Part shown: one piece after another, positions 37,124-46,587 of the stretch
Position numbering within the stretch: the stretch's first letter is position 1
How the letters are laid out: each line of letters opens with the position of its first letter
Origin: Alcaligenes faecalis
GTDB lineage: Bacteria; Pseudomonadota; Gammaproteobacteria; Burkholderiales; Burkholderiaceae_B
DNA length: 64,000 nt
Direction: 5' to 3'
Assembly (NCBI RefSeq): GCF_005311025.1
Contig: NZ_CP031747.1
Span: 3,263,634 to 3,327,633 of the forward strand
Program-made: the position numbers and the translations under genes
Notes under the pieces: model-generated
What the model was told of the DNA's origin: nothing
Databases searched by the model: none
What the model saw: only the letters and a program-made list of their open reading frames with translations

Positions 37124-38608
37124 TCAGGCCTCGTCGTCAAACCAGTGGGCACGGGCACGCATGATCAGTTCGCTGGCCGCATCTTGCGCCAGGCCGGTCA
37201 TCTCGGACAGTTCGTCCGTTGCCAGTTCCGCCAGTTCATCCAGCGTTGTAATCTCGTTTTCGGCCAGTACGGCGATCAGCTCAGGCGTCATGCCCTCGAC
37301 TCCTGCCAGTTCCTTGACCGCGGTCTGTACCAATTCTTCCTTGGCGATGGCCTCGCTCAGCAGCGCATTGCGGGCGCGGGCACGCAGCTCGTTGACGGTT
37401 TCTTCGTCAAAGGCTTCGATGTCCTGCAATTCCTGCAGAGGCACATAAGCGATTTCTTCCAGACCGGTAAACCCTTCGTCGATCAGAATATCGGCCACGG
37501 CTTCGTCCACATCCAGACGGGACATGAAGGTAGCGCGCAATTCTTCGCGCTCTTCGTCCTGACGGTTGCGGCTTTCTTCCGGTGTCATGATGTTGATCTG
37601 CCAGCCCGTCAATTCCGATGCCAGACGCACGTTCTGACCACGCGAACCAATCGCCTTGGGCAGGTTTTCCTCGTCTACCACCACATCCATGGCGTGCTTG
37701 TCTTCGTCCACCAGAATGGATTCGACGTGTGCCGGTGCCAGAGCACCGATCACGAATTCGGCCGGATCATCGGCCCACAACACGATATCGACCTGCTCGC
37801 CGCCCAGTTCGTTACGCACCGCAGTAACGCGCGAACCTCGCATGCCCACACAAGTACCGATAGGATCGATACGCTTGTCGTAAGCAATAACAGCGATCTT
37901 GGCGCGCACACCCGCATCACGGGCAGCGGCCTTGATTTCCAGCAGGCCCTGTTCGATCTCGGGTACTTCGTTCTCGAACAGTTCTTTAATGAATTCAGGT
38001 GCTGTACGCGACAAGATGACCTGCTGGCCACGTGCTGCGTAGTCCACCTTCTGTACCCAGGCGCGGACACGGTCGCCCACGCGGATATTTTCCTTGGGGA
38101 TCATTTCCGAACGAGGCAAACGTGCTTCGATCTTGCCCATTTCGATAATGGCATCGCCCTTGTCCATGCGCTTGACCGTACCGGAAACAATGGTCTCACC
38201 ACGCTCCAGAAAGTCGTTGAGCACTTGCTCGCGCTCGGCATCACGGATTTTTTGCAGGATGGCCTGCTTGGCAGCCTGGGCACCGATACGGCCAAACTCG
38301 ATAGGCTCGAGTGGCTCTTCGATGTAATCGTCCACTTGCAGCTCGGGATCGATCTCCTGGGCGTCCGACAGCATCTCCTGCTTGTCCGGCTCTTGCAGAC
38401 CGGCCTCGTCGGGCACGACCAGCCAGCGCCGGAAGCCTTCGTGGGCGCCGGTTTCCCTGTCGATTTCCACACGGATATCGACATCTTCCTTGAAGCGCTT
38501 TTTCATGGCCGAGGCCAAGGCGCTCTCGAGCGCGGTGAACACGACATCACGCGCTACGGATTTTTCACGCGCCAGCGCATCGACCAGCAATAGAATTTCG
38601 CGACTCAT
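37124..38608 (-). CDS. nusA: Transcription termination/antitermination protein NusA
   Basis: A 494-residue RNA polymerase-binding factor that modulates pausing, termination and antitermination. The N-terminal domain begins [20 protein letters not shown]. The S1 domain lies near residues 135-200, and the two KH domains follow ([20 protein letters not shown], then [15 protein letters not shown]). Two acidic C-terminal repeats end the protein, matching the E. coli length of 495. The ATG overlaps the rimP stop (ATGA, 38605-38608). Confidence 0.97.
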   Translation of the reverse strand: MSREILLLVDALAREKSVARDVVFTALESALASAMKKRFKEDVDIRVEIDRETGAHEGFRRWLVVPDEAGLQEPDKQEMLSDAQEIDPELQVDDYIEEPLEPIEFGRIGAQAAKQAILQKIRDAEREQVLNDFLERGETIVSGTVKRMDKGDAIIEMGKIEARLPRSEMIPKENIRVGDRVRAWVQKVDYAARGQQVILSRTAPEFIKELFENEVPEIEQGLLEIKAAARDAGVRAKIAVIAYDKRIDPIGTCVGMRGSRVTAVRNELGGEQVDIVLWADDPAEFVIGALAPAHVESILVDEDKHAMDVVVDEENLPKAIGSRGQNVRLASELTGWQINIMTPEESRNRQDEEREELRATFMSRLDVDEAVADILIDEGFTGLEEIAYVPLQELQDIEAFDEETVNELRARARNALLSEAIAKEELVQTAVKELAGVEGMTPELIAVLAENEITTLDELAELATDELSEMTGLAQDAASELIMRARAHWFDDEA

Positions 38609-39096
38609 CGCTTCTTACCCTTGAAATCAAGAACGGGATCCAATTTGGCACGATCCACCTGGTCATAGGTGAATTCGACCTGCGTCAGCTTGCCCGATGC
38701 TTCGTCCAGTTCCAGCCTAAAAACGGTATCCAGCGGAACACTAGCCGGTAGCGCCCCTTCAGGAGCGTGGAGCGTACCCACAAACACTTTCCGATTGTCG
38801 AGCGCCTCGTGCAGGCGCACCTGCACCCGACTGCCCGCAAAGCGCACGTAATCGCCAATACGCAACAAGGGGCGATCTATCCCCGGCGAGGCCACTTCCA
38901 TGCGCTTGTAATCCACGTTTTCCACTTCGAAAACGCGTGATAATTGTTTAGACACCCATTCACAGTGTTCGATACGCACCCCTTCCGGGTGATCGATGAC
39001 GATGCGTAACAAGCCTAGCGGCGCACGCTCCACGTCCACCAGTTCGTACTCGGTACCCGCCAGGGTCTCTTGTGCCAAAGCTAGAATGTCTGCCAT
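38605..39096 (-). CDS. rimP: Ribosome maturation factor RimP
   Basis: A 163-residue factor needed for 30S assembly. I start at the ATG at 39096 ([20 protein letters not shown]), because a longer frame would run through the terminator-like hairpin of the leader; a GGA ribosome site lies just before it. The family signature [20 protein letters not shown] and [11 protein letters not shown] is intact. It is first in the rimP-nusA-infB-rbfA-truB-typA series and its stop overlaps nusA by four bases. Confidence 0.95.
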   Translation of the reverse strand: MADILALAQETLAGTEYELVDVERAPLGLLRIVIDHPEGVRIEHCEWVSKQLSRVFEVENVDYKRMEVASPGIDRPLLRIGDYVRFAGSRVQVRLHEALDNRKVFVGTLHAPEGALPASVPLDTVFRLELDEASGKLTQVEFTYDQVDRAKLDPVLDFKGKKR

Positions 39097-39103
39097 AAAA
39101 TCC

Positions 39104-39131
39104 AAAAAAAATGGGCTGTACGCCAGCCCAT
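39104..39131 (-). terminator. Terminator-like hairpin immediately upstream of rimP (attenuator candidate)
   Basis: On the minus strand ATGGGCTG, loop GCGTA and CAGCCCAT are followed by a T run (39110-39104). The run ends eight bases before the rimP start. Its position favours premature termination of the nusA-operon leader rather than ending rluB, whose stop points the other way along the same strand further left. Confidence 0.7.
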
Positions 39132-39143
39132 GGTCACCATGCA

Positions 39144-39160
39144 CGCTTGAGAATCAAGCG
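39144..39160 (-). other. Leader hairpin 2 of the rimP-nusA operon
   Basis: The arms CGCTTGA and TCAAGCG flank a three-base loop. It lies 13 bases upstream of the terminator-like hairpin and could compete or stack with it. Confidence 0.5.
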
Positions 39161-39230
39161 GGCCCTGGTCTTGCGCATTGCCAACGTCAAATCGGGATAG
39201 TTGCAGGCGCAACCGAACCGTATGATCCAC

Positions 39231-39254
39231 GCGGTCTCTGCCTTGAAAGACCGC
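39231..39254 (-). other. Leader hairpin 1 of the rimP-nusA operon
   Basis: The arms GCGGTCT and AGACCGC flank a ten-base loop. It is the most upstream of three predicted stems in the leader. Confidence 0.45.
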
Positions 39255-39419
39255 CCTATTCGCTGGCGCGCAGCATCAAAAAAGACCCAGCCGACACAAA
39301 CGTCTCTGAGCCAAGTTCTATATTCTACCAGAAAACCGGAAAATACGTGCATTCACACGGCCTTACAGGCCCAAACCGCAGGGTTCGGGCCACAAACTCA
39401 AAGTCCGTGCGTCCTGGCT

Positions 39420-41252
39420 TTACCGGCGCCCGCGTCCCAGGTGGGATTCATGGGCCGCCGAGCTGGCTGGTTGCCAGTCATCATCACGACGGCTGACACG
39501 GCGCACCACCGTTGTTTTCTTCACATGAGCCTTGGGAGTTTGCCCGGCTCCGGCACGATCGGACGCGCCGCGACGGGCCGAAGGCGCACGTCCTTCCTGA
39601 GCACCGCGAGCGTGACCACCACGGGCCTGATCACCACGCCCCTGGTCACCGCGCGCCTGGTCGCCACGCACTGGACGGCGGCCATTGTGCACACGCGCAC
39701 CTTCCTGCGAACGCCCCTCGCGACTGCGACCTTCATGCGCGCGTCCTTCCGAAGAACGCCCTTCCGCCGAACGACCGCGTTGCTGGCCACCACGTACACC
39801 CTGACCGCTACGTGGAGCACCACGCCCTTGACCACCGTGTTCACGACGACCACCATCAGGATGGCCATTGGCCAGACCACCGCTAATGAACAAGGCACCG
39901 CTGACGGATTCGTTTACACGCACATTATTTGAGGAGCGACCGCGACCTGCCACACGACCACCACGCCCCATGCGAGCACCACTCAGACCGTTGTGCTCCA
40001 GCGTACCGAAACCGGGAGGCAAAGCGCTGTCGTGGGACAGAGGTTGACGTTCGCGACGCTGGTGGGTGCCTTCGTCATCCGACTCTTTCACCAGCCCCAG
40101 GCGCAGCATGAATGCCATCACCACATCAGCATCCAATTCTTCCCAACGGCCACGGCGCAGATTTTTAGGCAGACCCACATCCCCAAAACGAGTGCGAATC
40201 AGACGGCTGACCGTCACACCCATCGCTTCAAACATACGGCGCACTTCACGGTTACGGCCTTCATGAATAGTGACGCGATACCAACGGTTGCTGCCTTCGC
40301 CACCCAAAAATTCGATCATGCCGAACTTGGCCACACCGTCCTCCAACTGCACGCCATCGCGCATGGATTGCATTTGCTCTTCGCTCAGCTCACCCAGAAC
40401 ACGTACAGCGTATTCACGCTCGGCACCGTAGCGCGGATGCATCATGCGGTTGGCAATATCACCCGATGTCGTGAAGATCAGCAAACCCTCGGTATTCAAA
40501 TCCAGTCGACCGACCGACAACCACTTGCCCACTTTCAGGGAAGGCAGGCGACCAAACACGGTGGCACGGCCTTCGGGATCGTCGTGCGTGACAATTTCGC
40601 CAGCCGGCTTGTGATACAGAATCACGCGCGGAGGACGCTTGGTGTTCGCACGATTGATCAATTGACCATTGATACGCACCTTGTCATCGGCACTGACACG
40701 TTGACCGATATGGGCAGGTTCGCCATTCACGGAGACACGACCTGCAACGATCAGCTCTTCCATATCGCGGCGCGAGCCGATACCGGCTTCGGCCAGCACC
40801 TTGTGCAATTTAGGCTGCACCAAGTCGCTGCCCATATATTTGCCCAGACGCTGCGACAAACGGCTTTGCTTGTCCAGATGACTGAATGCGATGTCATCAT
40901 CACCATCCAGAATCACGACAGGAGCGTCATCAGCAGGGTTCGAGTAACGAGCGGCCTGGGTGTTGCCCGGACGCTTGTTGGCACCACCGCGTGTATCTTG
41001 ACGACGGCCAGCAGCCGCTGGTTTGCGTCGATTGTTTTGTGGGCGAGCCGGACGGGCCTTGGCTTCGCCAGGAGCAGCCGCCTGGGTCTCTTCATTCTGA
41101 CGAGGAGCCGACTCTTGCGTGGCATCGCCACGACGGCGGCGAAACGGGGTGCGCAGCTTGCGCCCTTGGCCCTTCGCGCGGGGATTCTTGGGGTCGGCCG
41201 CGCCAGAGGCGTCCGACATGGAGGCTGTGTTCGTCTCGTGCGAATCAGTCAT
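39420..41252 (-). CDS. rluB: 23S rRNA pseudouridine synthase RluB with long RG-rich tail
   Basis: A 610-residue protein, about twice the size of E. coli RluB (291). Residues 1-110 are basic and disordered. An S4 RNA-binding domain follows ([20 protein letters not shown]), then the RsuA-type catalytic core with [20 protein letters not shown] near 240-260 and [20 protein letters not shown]. From about residue 395 the tail is rich in R, G, E and S with repeated EGRS/RGDQ units. RluB modifies U2605 of 23S rRNA. The gene begins two bases after scpB ends. Confidence 0.92.
   Translation of the reverse strand: MTDSHETNTASMSDASGAADPKNPRAKGQGRKLRTPFRRRRGDATQESAPRQNEETQAAAPGEAKARPARPQNNRRKPAAAGRRQDTRGGANKRPGNTQAARYSNPADDAPVVILDGDDDIAFSHLDKQSRLSQRLGKYMGSDLVQPKLHKVLAEAGIGSRRDMEELIVAGRVSVNGEPAHIGQRVSADDKVRINGQLINRANTKRPPRVILYHKPAGEIVTHDDPEGRATVFGRLPSLKVGKWLSVGRLDLNTEGLLIFTTSGDIANRMMHPRYGAEREYAVRVLGELSEEQMQSMRDGVQLEDGVAKFGMIEFLGGEGSNRWYRVTIHEGRNREVRRMFEAMGVTVSRLIRTRFGDVGLPKNLRRGRWEELDADVVMAFMLRLGLVKESDDEGTHQRRERQPLSHDSALPPGFGTLEHNGLSGARMGRGGRVAGRGRSSNNVRVNESVSGALFISGGLANGHPDGGRREHGGQGRGAPRSGQGVRGGQQRGRSAEGRSSEGRAHEGRSREGRSQEGARVHNGRRPVRGDQARGDQGRGDQARGGHARGAQEGRAPSARRGASDRAGAGQTPKAHVKKTTVVRRVSRRDDDWQPASSAAHESHLGRGRR
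39560..39920 (-). repeat. Degenerate RG/EGRS repeats in the rluB tail
   Basis: The coding strand holds imperfect units such as GEGRSSEGR and [10 protein letters not shown], encoding an arginine-glycine-rich disordered tail. The units are short, degenerate and in frame, so this is a protein repeat rather than a CRISPR or mobile element. Confidence 0.7.
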
Positions 41253-41254
41253 TT

Positions 41255-42274
41255 TTAATCATTTACTCCAGAGTTTTTTATTTCGTCCGGTACCTGTATA
41301 TCCGATAGGCCAGCCGCAGCCTGGGCCTCATCCACGGGGTCCGGTGTCGTATTCACTTCAGCTTGTTCGGTTTGTGGCAGCTCCGCTTCTGAAACTGCCT
41401 CAAGCAAATCGTCCTGACTGCCTGGCTCGAAATCCGGTTCGGACTCCAGCTCAAGCTGAGCAACAGAGGCCTGTAGCGGCTCCATGCTCACTTCCAAAGC
41501 AGCGTCTTGCTCTGCTTCTAGTTCTATTTCTTGCCCTGCTTCGGAACCAGTTTGCTGCCCTGCCACAGATGCAGACTCTTGCTCTGCACCCTGCTCTGCC
41601 GCTTGCTCCTGGCTCTGATCCTGATGATCCCCACCCTGCTGTTGATCTTGCTGTTGATCCTGTTGCTGATCCCGTTCTTGATCCGATTCTTTGTTCTGCT
41701 CCTGATCAGCCGACGCAGCTGCTTGCCCGTTTGGCAAGGAAGCCAAGGCATCCAGGGAGTCCAGAGTTTCAACCGAAGGCAACTCATCCAAAGAGCGCAG
41801 ACCCAGATCATTCAGAAACTGACGGGTCGTTCCCAGCAATGCCGGGCGTCCGGGCGCATCACGATAGCCCAGCACTTCAATCCAGCCCCGATCCTCCAGG
41901 GTACGCACAATTTGAGTCGATACGCTCACACCACGTATGTCCTCAATATCCCCACGGGTAACAGGTTGCCGCCAAGCAATAATCGCCAAGGTTTCCAGCA
42001 CGGCCCGCGAATACTTGGGCGCGCGCTCCAGACTAAGACGGGACAAAAACACTTGCATGGCCGGGCGACTTTGAAAGCGCCAACCCGAGGCAACCTGAAC
42101 CAATTCCAGGCCACGCTCTTTCCAATCCAATTGCAAGATAGCCAGATAACGGCGCAGATCATCCGCGCTCAGCGGCGGGGAGACAAACATTTTGCGCAAC
42201 TCGGCGCTGTTCATGGGCTGCTGTGCACACAGCAAAGCCGTCTCCAGGACTCGGATTATTTCACTTTCAGTCAC
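41255..42274 (-). CDS. scpB: Segregation and condensation protein ScpB with extended acidic/Gln-rich tail
   Basis: A 339-residue partner of ScpA and SMC in chromosome condensation. The two winged helices are in residues 1-180, with the hallmark [20 protein letters not shown] and [20 protein letters not shown]. After about residue 195 the sequence becomes a Q/D/E-rich tail ([12 protein letters not shown] and following), more than 100 residues beyond the usual family end. The start is GTG at 42274 with a GAGG site. scpA is not adjacent. Confidence 0.92.
   Translation of the reverse strand: MTESEIIRVLETALLCAQQPMNSAELRKMFVSPPLSADDLRRYLAILQLDWKERGLELVQVASGWRFQSRPAMQVFLSRLSLERAPKYSRAVLETLAIIAWRQPVTRGDIEDIRGVSVSTQIVRTLEDRGWIEVLGYRDAPGRPALLGTTRQFLNDLGLRSLDELPSVETLDSLDALASLPNGQAAASADQEQNKESDQERDQQQDQQQDQQQGGDHQDQSQEQAAEQGAEQESASVAGQQTGSEAGQEIELEAEQDAALEVSMEPLQASVAQLELESEPDFEPGSQDDLLEAVSEAELPQTEQAEVNTTPDPVDEAQAAAGLSDIQVPDEIKNSGVND
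41600..41690 (-). repeat. Short tandem repeat encoding the Gln/Asp run of ScpB
   Basis: On the coding strand CAACAGGATCAACAGCAAGA-like units with a nominal 12-base period encode DQQQ repeats. The units are imperfect. It is a candidate for strain-to-strain length variation. Confidence 0.6.
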
Positions 42275-42303
42275 TGCTGGGAAGCCTCACTTTCTGGCGA
42301 TAC

Positions 42304-42333
42304 TTGCATAAAGCAAAAATTCCATGTTAGTAT
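42304..42333 (+). promoter_or_regulatory. Promoter of the first tRNA-fMet gene
   Basis: TTGCAT (42304-42309) and TAGTAT (42328-42333) are 18 bases apart. The tRNA begins 14 bases past the -10 element, as expected for a stable RNA promoter with a short leader. Confidence 0.55.
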
Positions 42334-42346
42334 TTATCTTTTCCGG

Positions 42347-42423
<77 letters not shown>

Positions 42424-43254
42424 TCACCCGGAACTGCTTAGCAGAATCAAACAAGCCAGCCAATTTGTGCTGGCTTTTTTGTTGCCCGCTATTTTGATCT
42501 GCAATCTTGCGCGCGGCGCAGCCCACAGTCAGAACACGCAGGCCAGCCATCAGCAATGTGGCAACAACCCCAGCCCAAACAACGGCCACCACAGCAGCCG
42601 CAGCACGCATCCGAATCACCATCGTCGCCATCATCGGGCTTTTTTTCATCGGGCCGGAAGCGCACGCAAGCCCGCCGCCCTGGCTCAAACCAGAAACAGC
42701 CGCTTTAAAAGCAATTAAAAATGTTGTGTAAGCACACATGCTGATGATGAGTATGTCCGCAAGCCCTATCGGACTGGATTTGAATTGGCGCTCCTGATTG
42801 GCGGAACGCGAAAACAGCACAACAACGTTTGGGGCAATAACTGATCGGGGCGACAGGTCTACATTGTCAAATGCCAACATCAAGGCACCAACAGACCACC
42901 GCAGGGCTTATCGATTGCCTAAACCTGAAGCAAAGCCAGAAACAGAGAAATTCGTTTTGCCGGGACATCCCGCCTAGTAGGGGAGCCGACTGCTATCAAA
43001 GCCAGATGCCAGCCATCAAGAACTGGTCGCTATACAGGAAGCCGCTTGCGCGTTTGAACTTTTTGAAATGCCAGTCCGGCTGAACCTGTAAGCACAGTTC
43101 GTATTACACCATTGCGACCAGCAAGACGCAAGAAAATTGAGGATCGTTTTATCCAGCCTTTATGCCCCTTCCAGCGGCAATCGCCAAATATTAATGAAAT
43201 AAACACGCCACACTATGTACATAATCAAAAACTATGTTATAGTTATTTTTCTGA
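42424..43254. other. Spacer between the two initiator tRNA genes, no convincing gene
   Basis: The 831 bases hold one terminator and no frame I would call a gene. The longest minus-strand frame reads through tRNA copy 1 and ends in GAGFEPTTFGL, a familiar artefact of translating a tRNA antisense. No integrase, transposase or inverted repeat was found. Confidence 0.65.
42453..42480 (+). terminator. Terminator after tRNA-fMet copy 1
   Basis: The arms AAGCCAGC and GCTGGCTT are followed by a T run. Confidence 0.88.
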
Positions 43255-43331
<77 letters not shown>

Positions 43332-43682
43332 AATTCATTTATCGGCCTCTTGCAGATAAATTTGAAAAAACCGGATTTATTCCGGTTTTTTTTATGCCCG
43401 TTGTTTTTAAATAGTCTGGTTTCCTCAAAACAATAAACACGGCGTACCCACGACAAGCCCTCTTCCTGCAGTAACTCCCACCCCGCTAGTACGCCCCCAT
43501 CTACTTCAAGCACGAAATTTTCTTGACGGCCGCAGTCTCACCGTGCGATAAACCTTCCCGTGCGGGTGATTAGCCAGCTTGAGCATGACCAGAACACAGA
43601 ATAACAAGTCAGCTCCAGCCCCTCTAATCGTGCTTCAAAACCCGTCAATCAGCTTATCTGTGCGTGAACACAGTGGCATCCC
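43332..43682. other. Intergenic region after tRNA-fMet copy 2
   Basis: About 350 bases with one terminator at the left end and nothing else recognisable. Short frames here overlap the tRNA or lack a ribosome site. Confidence 0.55.
43365..43393 (+). terminator. Terminator after tRNA-fMet copy 2
   Basis: The arms AAAAAACCGGA and TCCGGTTTTTT flank TTTAT, and the T run extends to eight. Confidence 0.88.
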
Positions 43683-43877
43683 GTGGATGCCGCCAACGCT
43701 GTACGTGCACGATCCACAGCCAAGCTGAGTTTCAAGAAAGACGACATCCCTTATGAAAGCCAGGCCGCCTCTTCTCCAGCGCTGGAGCAAGCGCGTGCCT
43801 GCGTGATCCTGGGACAAGTCGTACTTTTTCTGCAGTCAATCAAAAACAACCGGAACTGGCTGGAGACAGCCGACTAA
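43683..43877 (+). CDS. Doubtful small protein
   Basis: A 64-codon frame starting at GTG and ending 11 bases before the next gene. The product (MDAANAVRARSTAKLSFKKD and so on) resembles no family I recognise and there is no strong ribosome site. Its closeness to the exported-protein gene is the only support. It could be the leftover 3' end of a longer gene. Confidence 0.25.
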   Translation: MDAANAVRARSTAKLSFKKDDIPYESQAASSPALEQARACVILGQVVLFLQSIKNNRNWLETAD

Positions 43878-43888
43878 AGGATCAAGAC

Positions 43889-44251
43889 ATGAAACGAGTA
43901 CCAGCAACCGCAGGTGCCGCCCTGGCCTTGCTGATGGCCAGCACCAGCACCTTTGCCGCCACCACCTATTTGACTTGCGAGTTTGCCGACCCCTCTGGCA
44001 AGCCCCAGGTCTTCAATTTCGCCCTGAATCAAGAGGCAGGAACATTTGGGGTCTACGTTCCTGCTTCGGGCAGCGAAAGAATGGAGCGAGGCACCTTTGC
44101 CGACAACAAGGCCAGCCTGAATGAAGGCGCGATTGCTTGGGAAATTGACCTGGCAAGCGGCACCATCATCCGTGATCGCCGCATGGTAGGCGAGAAAGAT
44201 CAGGGCAGTTGCAGCGCCATTTCCGCCGAACGCAGCGGCTTCGAGCAGTAA
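43889..44251 (+). CDS. Small exported protein of unknown function
   Basis: A 120-residue protein with a clear signal peptide (MKRVPATAGAALALLMASTS, then TFA, cut near residue 23). The mature part has a pattern of beta strands (YLTCEFADPSGKPQVFNFAL, GTFGVYV) and two cysteines, C31 and one near the C-terminus (GSCSAI), that could pair in the periplasm. AAAGGA lies nine bases before the ATG. I do not recognise the family. Confidence 0.7.
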   Translation: MKRVPATAGAALALLMASTSTFAATTYLTCEFADPSGKPQVFNFALNQEAGTFGVYVPASGSERMERGTFADNKASLNEGAIAWEIDLASGTIIRDRRMVGEKDQGSCSAISAERSGFEQ

Positions 44252-44324
44252 TCCCCCTCTCCCCCAAAAGACATGTCTCTGCCCCCTCTCCAGGGGCAGC
44301 GCAGCTTATCTCTACAGCGCGAAA

Positions 44325-45350
44325 ATGAAGAAACTTACAAGTATTGTGATCCTGGGCGCGATCGGTATTGCCGTCGGGGCCTACGCCAGTGGCCAATTCA
44401 ATACCTGGCTGCCACAGGAAATGAAGGTCGGCACCTCCAGCAGCTCCCTTCTGGGTAATGGTGAGGTCAACCTGCAAAAACAGGATATGCAACTGGCCGA
44501 AAAACTGCAGCCAGTAATTGCCTGCCTGAATGAAGTCGCCAGCCCCTTGAGCCAGCATGCCCAGAAATACATCAAGGAATATCAGAACCTTGTCGCTACC
44601 CCCGGCTCCACCCGCATTGCCGCCAGCTTCAAGATCAAGGTGTACGAGCAGAACAACTCCATCTCGCGCGAATGCATCACCCAAATGCGCAATGCCATTA
44701 CCATGCCTCCGGCCGACGCTGGACTGGACAAGCCAGGTCAAGTGTTTGCTGACACGCTGGAAAAGCTGATTCCCGTCATGAATGAAGCGGATCTCTATTA
44801 CAGTCGCAAGGACAATATTGACGACCAGATGAAGAAAGGCCGCGAGCTGGACGAGCAGATCATGCCTCTGTTCATCAGCTTCTTTGATGCGGAAGACACG
44901 CTCAGACAAACAGTCTCGGAGCGCAATCACAGTCTGCGGGAAAAACAGCTGGTAGCGATTGAAGAGGCTTACGGCACCGAGAACTTTGCTTGGCACACGC
45001 TGAATGTCTCTCTGGCCGCCCGCCGCGCCGTTGATGCCATCAGCACGTTGGCAGAGTCCGAGCAGCTCACTGGCCAGTCCATCGAGAAAATCGAGCAAGC
45101 GTATCAAGCCGCCTGCGACAAGGCTGATGCCTTTGCCAAAGCACATCCCGACACCAAAACGCAGCTGGGCAACGCGCCCAAGTGGTTTGCCCTGTCCAGC
45201 AACTTCAATACCTTCCTGGTGGGCTTGAAGGATCTGCGCCGAGCCCTGGCATCGGACGCAAAGCAAACCAATGTGGAGTACCAGCTCTCCAAGCTGGAGA
45301 ACGACTACAACAGCATGATCAGAAACTACAACATGCTACCCGACGCCTGA
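44325..45350 (+). CDS. DUF3829 family exported or membrane-anchored protein (YiiG-like)
   Basis: A 341-residue protein with an N-terminal hydrophobic helix (SIVILGAIGIAVGAYASGQ) and a long, mostly helical body. The family features include LYYSRKDNIDDQMKKGRELD near residue 160 and YQLSKLENDYNSMIRNYN at the end. DUF3829 includes E. coli YiiG, whose function is unknown. The helix may be an uncleaved anchor, since no lipobox is seen. It follows the small exported protein by 73 bases on the same strand. Confidence 0.72.
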   Translation: MKKLTSIVILGAIGIAVGAYASGQFNTWLPQEMKVGTSSSSLLGNGEVNLQKQDMQLAEKLQPVIACLNEVASPLSQHAQKYIKEYQNLVATPGSTRIAASFKIKVYEQNNSISRECITQMRNAITMPPADAGLDKPGQVFADTLEKLIPVMNEADLYYSRKDNIDDQMKKGRELDEQIMPLFISFFDAEDTLRQTVSERNHSLREKQLVAIEEAYGTENFAWHTLNVSLAARRAVDAISTLAESEQLTGQSIEKIEQAYQAACDKADAFAKAHPDTKTQLGNAPKWFALSSNFNTFLVGLKDLRRALASDAKQTNVEYQLSKLENDYNSMIRNYNMLPDA

Positions 45351-45481
45351 CGAAACCAGGCTAATGGCTGCGTTTTCCGTAAGCAGGAGAGCGCAGCCTG
45401 CGCCCTGGCAATGGCAGACCCCAAGCAAGATGGGGTTGGTCCGGTATTACAGGGCCTCCCGCCACCAGGGCCAAACGCTCA

Positions 45482-46447
45482 TTAGCGCGCCGCGTCATCC
45501 TTGCGAAGATCGAAAAACCGCAAACCATCACGCAGACGATCACGCAGCCAGACATAGACAGACGGGGCTTCTTGCCCTGTATTGAATCTGGCTTGCACCT
45601 TCATGCCAGACATCAATTTACGCACCTGATCCACAGACAAGCCAGACTCCAGACGTGCCGCTGGCCAAGGGGGATCCATTGTCATATTCAACGACAAGCG
45701 CCCATGAGGCGCGGGTAACTGAGCAATAAATGCCAGCAAGGCATCGCGGCTGTCCCGATCCGCCACCGAGTCAGGCATCAACTGCACGGAAGTGCGTGCT
45801 GCCAACAAGGCCTTCTCAATACCGGGGCGCGGGTCTTCGTACATGCTCATGTTCATCACCAACGCAGGCATGATCATGGACTGGATCAGATTCTGATTAT
45901 CCAGGTACAGATTCAGACTTTTAAGCTCTACCTGCTCAAGATCATCGGCACCCAAGGGGCGTCCTGCGGCCGACCTAATCCCGAATTGCGCCTGAGCACG
46001 AACCTCACGCAGGTACTGACTACGCAGTCGAACCTGCTCCAAATTCAATTGTGCCAAGGCCGAGTCCCACTTGTACTTGAAAGTAAAATCCATAGGCTTG
46101 GCTTGCAGGCGCATTACGTAGTCCTGCCCTGGCAAACGTCCCGTCAGAACATAGATCCCGCTAACTTGTAGATCCATGGAGTCTGGAATAACTTGCCGCT
46201 CGGACAAGGATGCCAAGCCTTCATCACGCAAGACCAGCTCATCAAAGGCCAGCAGCATTGACGAAAAACCGGCCGACCATTGTCCGTTCTGAACCAGACA
46301 AGCCCCCTCCTGATCCTGCATCTGCAGCTCGTCGCCGGATTGCGGCTGTAAAGCGACATAATTACGCAAATACTCACAAGCAGGACCCGCTTGAGCCGAA
46401 CCTGCCAGCACCATCCACGTACCCAGCGCCAAGGTAATTTTCTTCAT
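45482..46447 (-). CDS. Exported protein of unknown function
   Basis: A 321-residue protein with a signal peptide (MKKITLALGTWMVLAGSAQA, cut after 20) and a mature N-terminus GPACEYLRNYV. The body alternates beta strands and charged loops, with SLNLYLDNQNLIQSMIMPAL in the middle. The last 60 residues are rich in R and D. The general layout recalls periplasmic DUF945/YdgA-like proteins, but the match is too weak to assign. It is convergent with the DUF3829 gene. Confidence 0.65.
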   Translation of the reverse strand: MKKITLALGTWMVLAGSAQAGPACEYLRNYVALQPQSGDELQMQDQEGACLVQNGQWSAGFSSMLLAFDELVLRDEGLASLSERQVIPDSMDLQVSGIYVLTGRLPGQDYVMRLQAKPMDFTFKYKWDSALAQLNLEQVRLRSQYLREVRAQAQFGIRSAAGRPLGADDLEQVELKSLNLYLDNQNLIQSMIMPALVMNMSMYEDPRPGIEKALLAARTSVQLMPDSVADRDSRDALLAFIAQLPAPHGRLSLNMTMDPPWPAARLESGLSVDQVRKLMSGMKVQARFNTGQEAPSVYVWLRDRLRDGLRFFDLRKDDAAR

Positions 46448-46587
46448 GAATTCCTCTTATTGGGCAAGCGCTGGCAACAATACCAATCAAGCCTTCCCTT
46501 TGTATGAAACGCTGGCTAGTATACAAAGCCGTCAGGGTCTATGCCCTAGCCCTGTTTCAAGTTGAGCTTACCGACGTACTCCTTGCC

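Larger units (their letters stand above)
39097..39419 (-). other. Leader/intergenic region between rluB and rimP
   Basis: The 323 bases hold no gene. On the minus strand they contain the probable rimP-operon promoter area (TAGAAT near 39330) and three successive hairpins, the last of which is terminator-like and stands right before rimP. No tRNA gene is present here, unlike E. coli, where metY precedes rimP. Confidence 0.7.

Noticed and set aside
39097-39419. A tRNA gene upstream of rimP, as metY in E. coli
   Set aside because: Neither strand folds into a tRNA cloverleaf with the T-loop GGTTCRA; only simple hairpins are present.
39560-39920. Repeats in the rluB tail considered as a CRISPR array or satellite
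   Set aside because: The units are short, irregular and in frame with the protein. No constant repeat and spacer pattern exists.
42424-43254. Spacer between the tRNA genes considered as an integrated element
   Set aside because: No integrase, transposase, toxin-antitoxin pair or attachment repeats beyond the tRNA copies themselves. Kept only as a comparative question.
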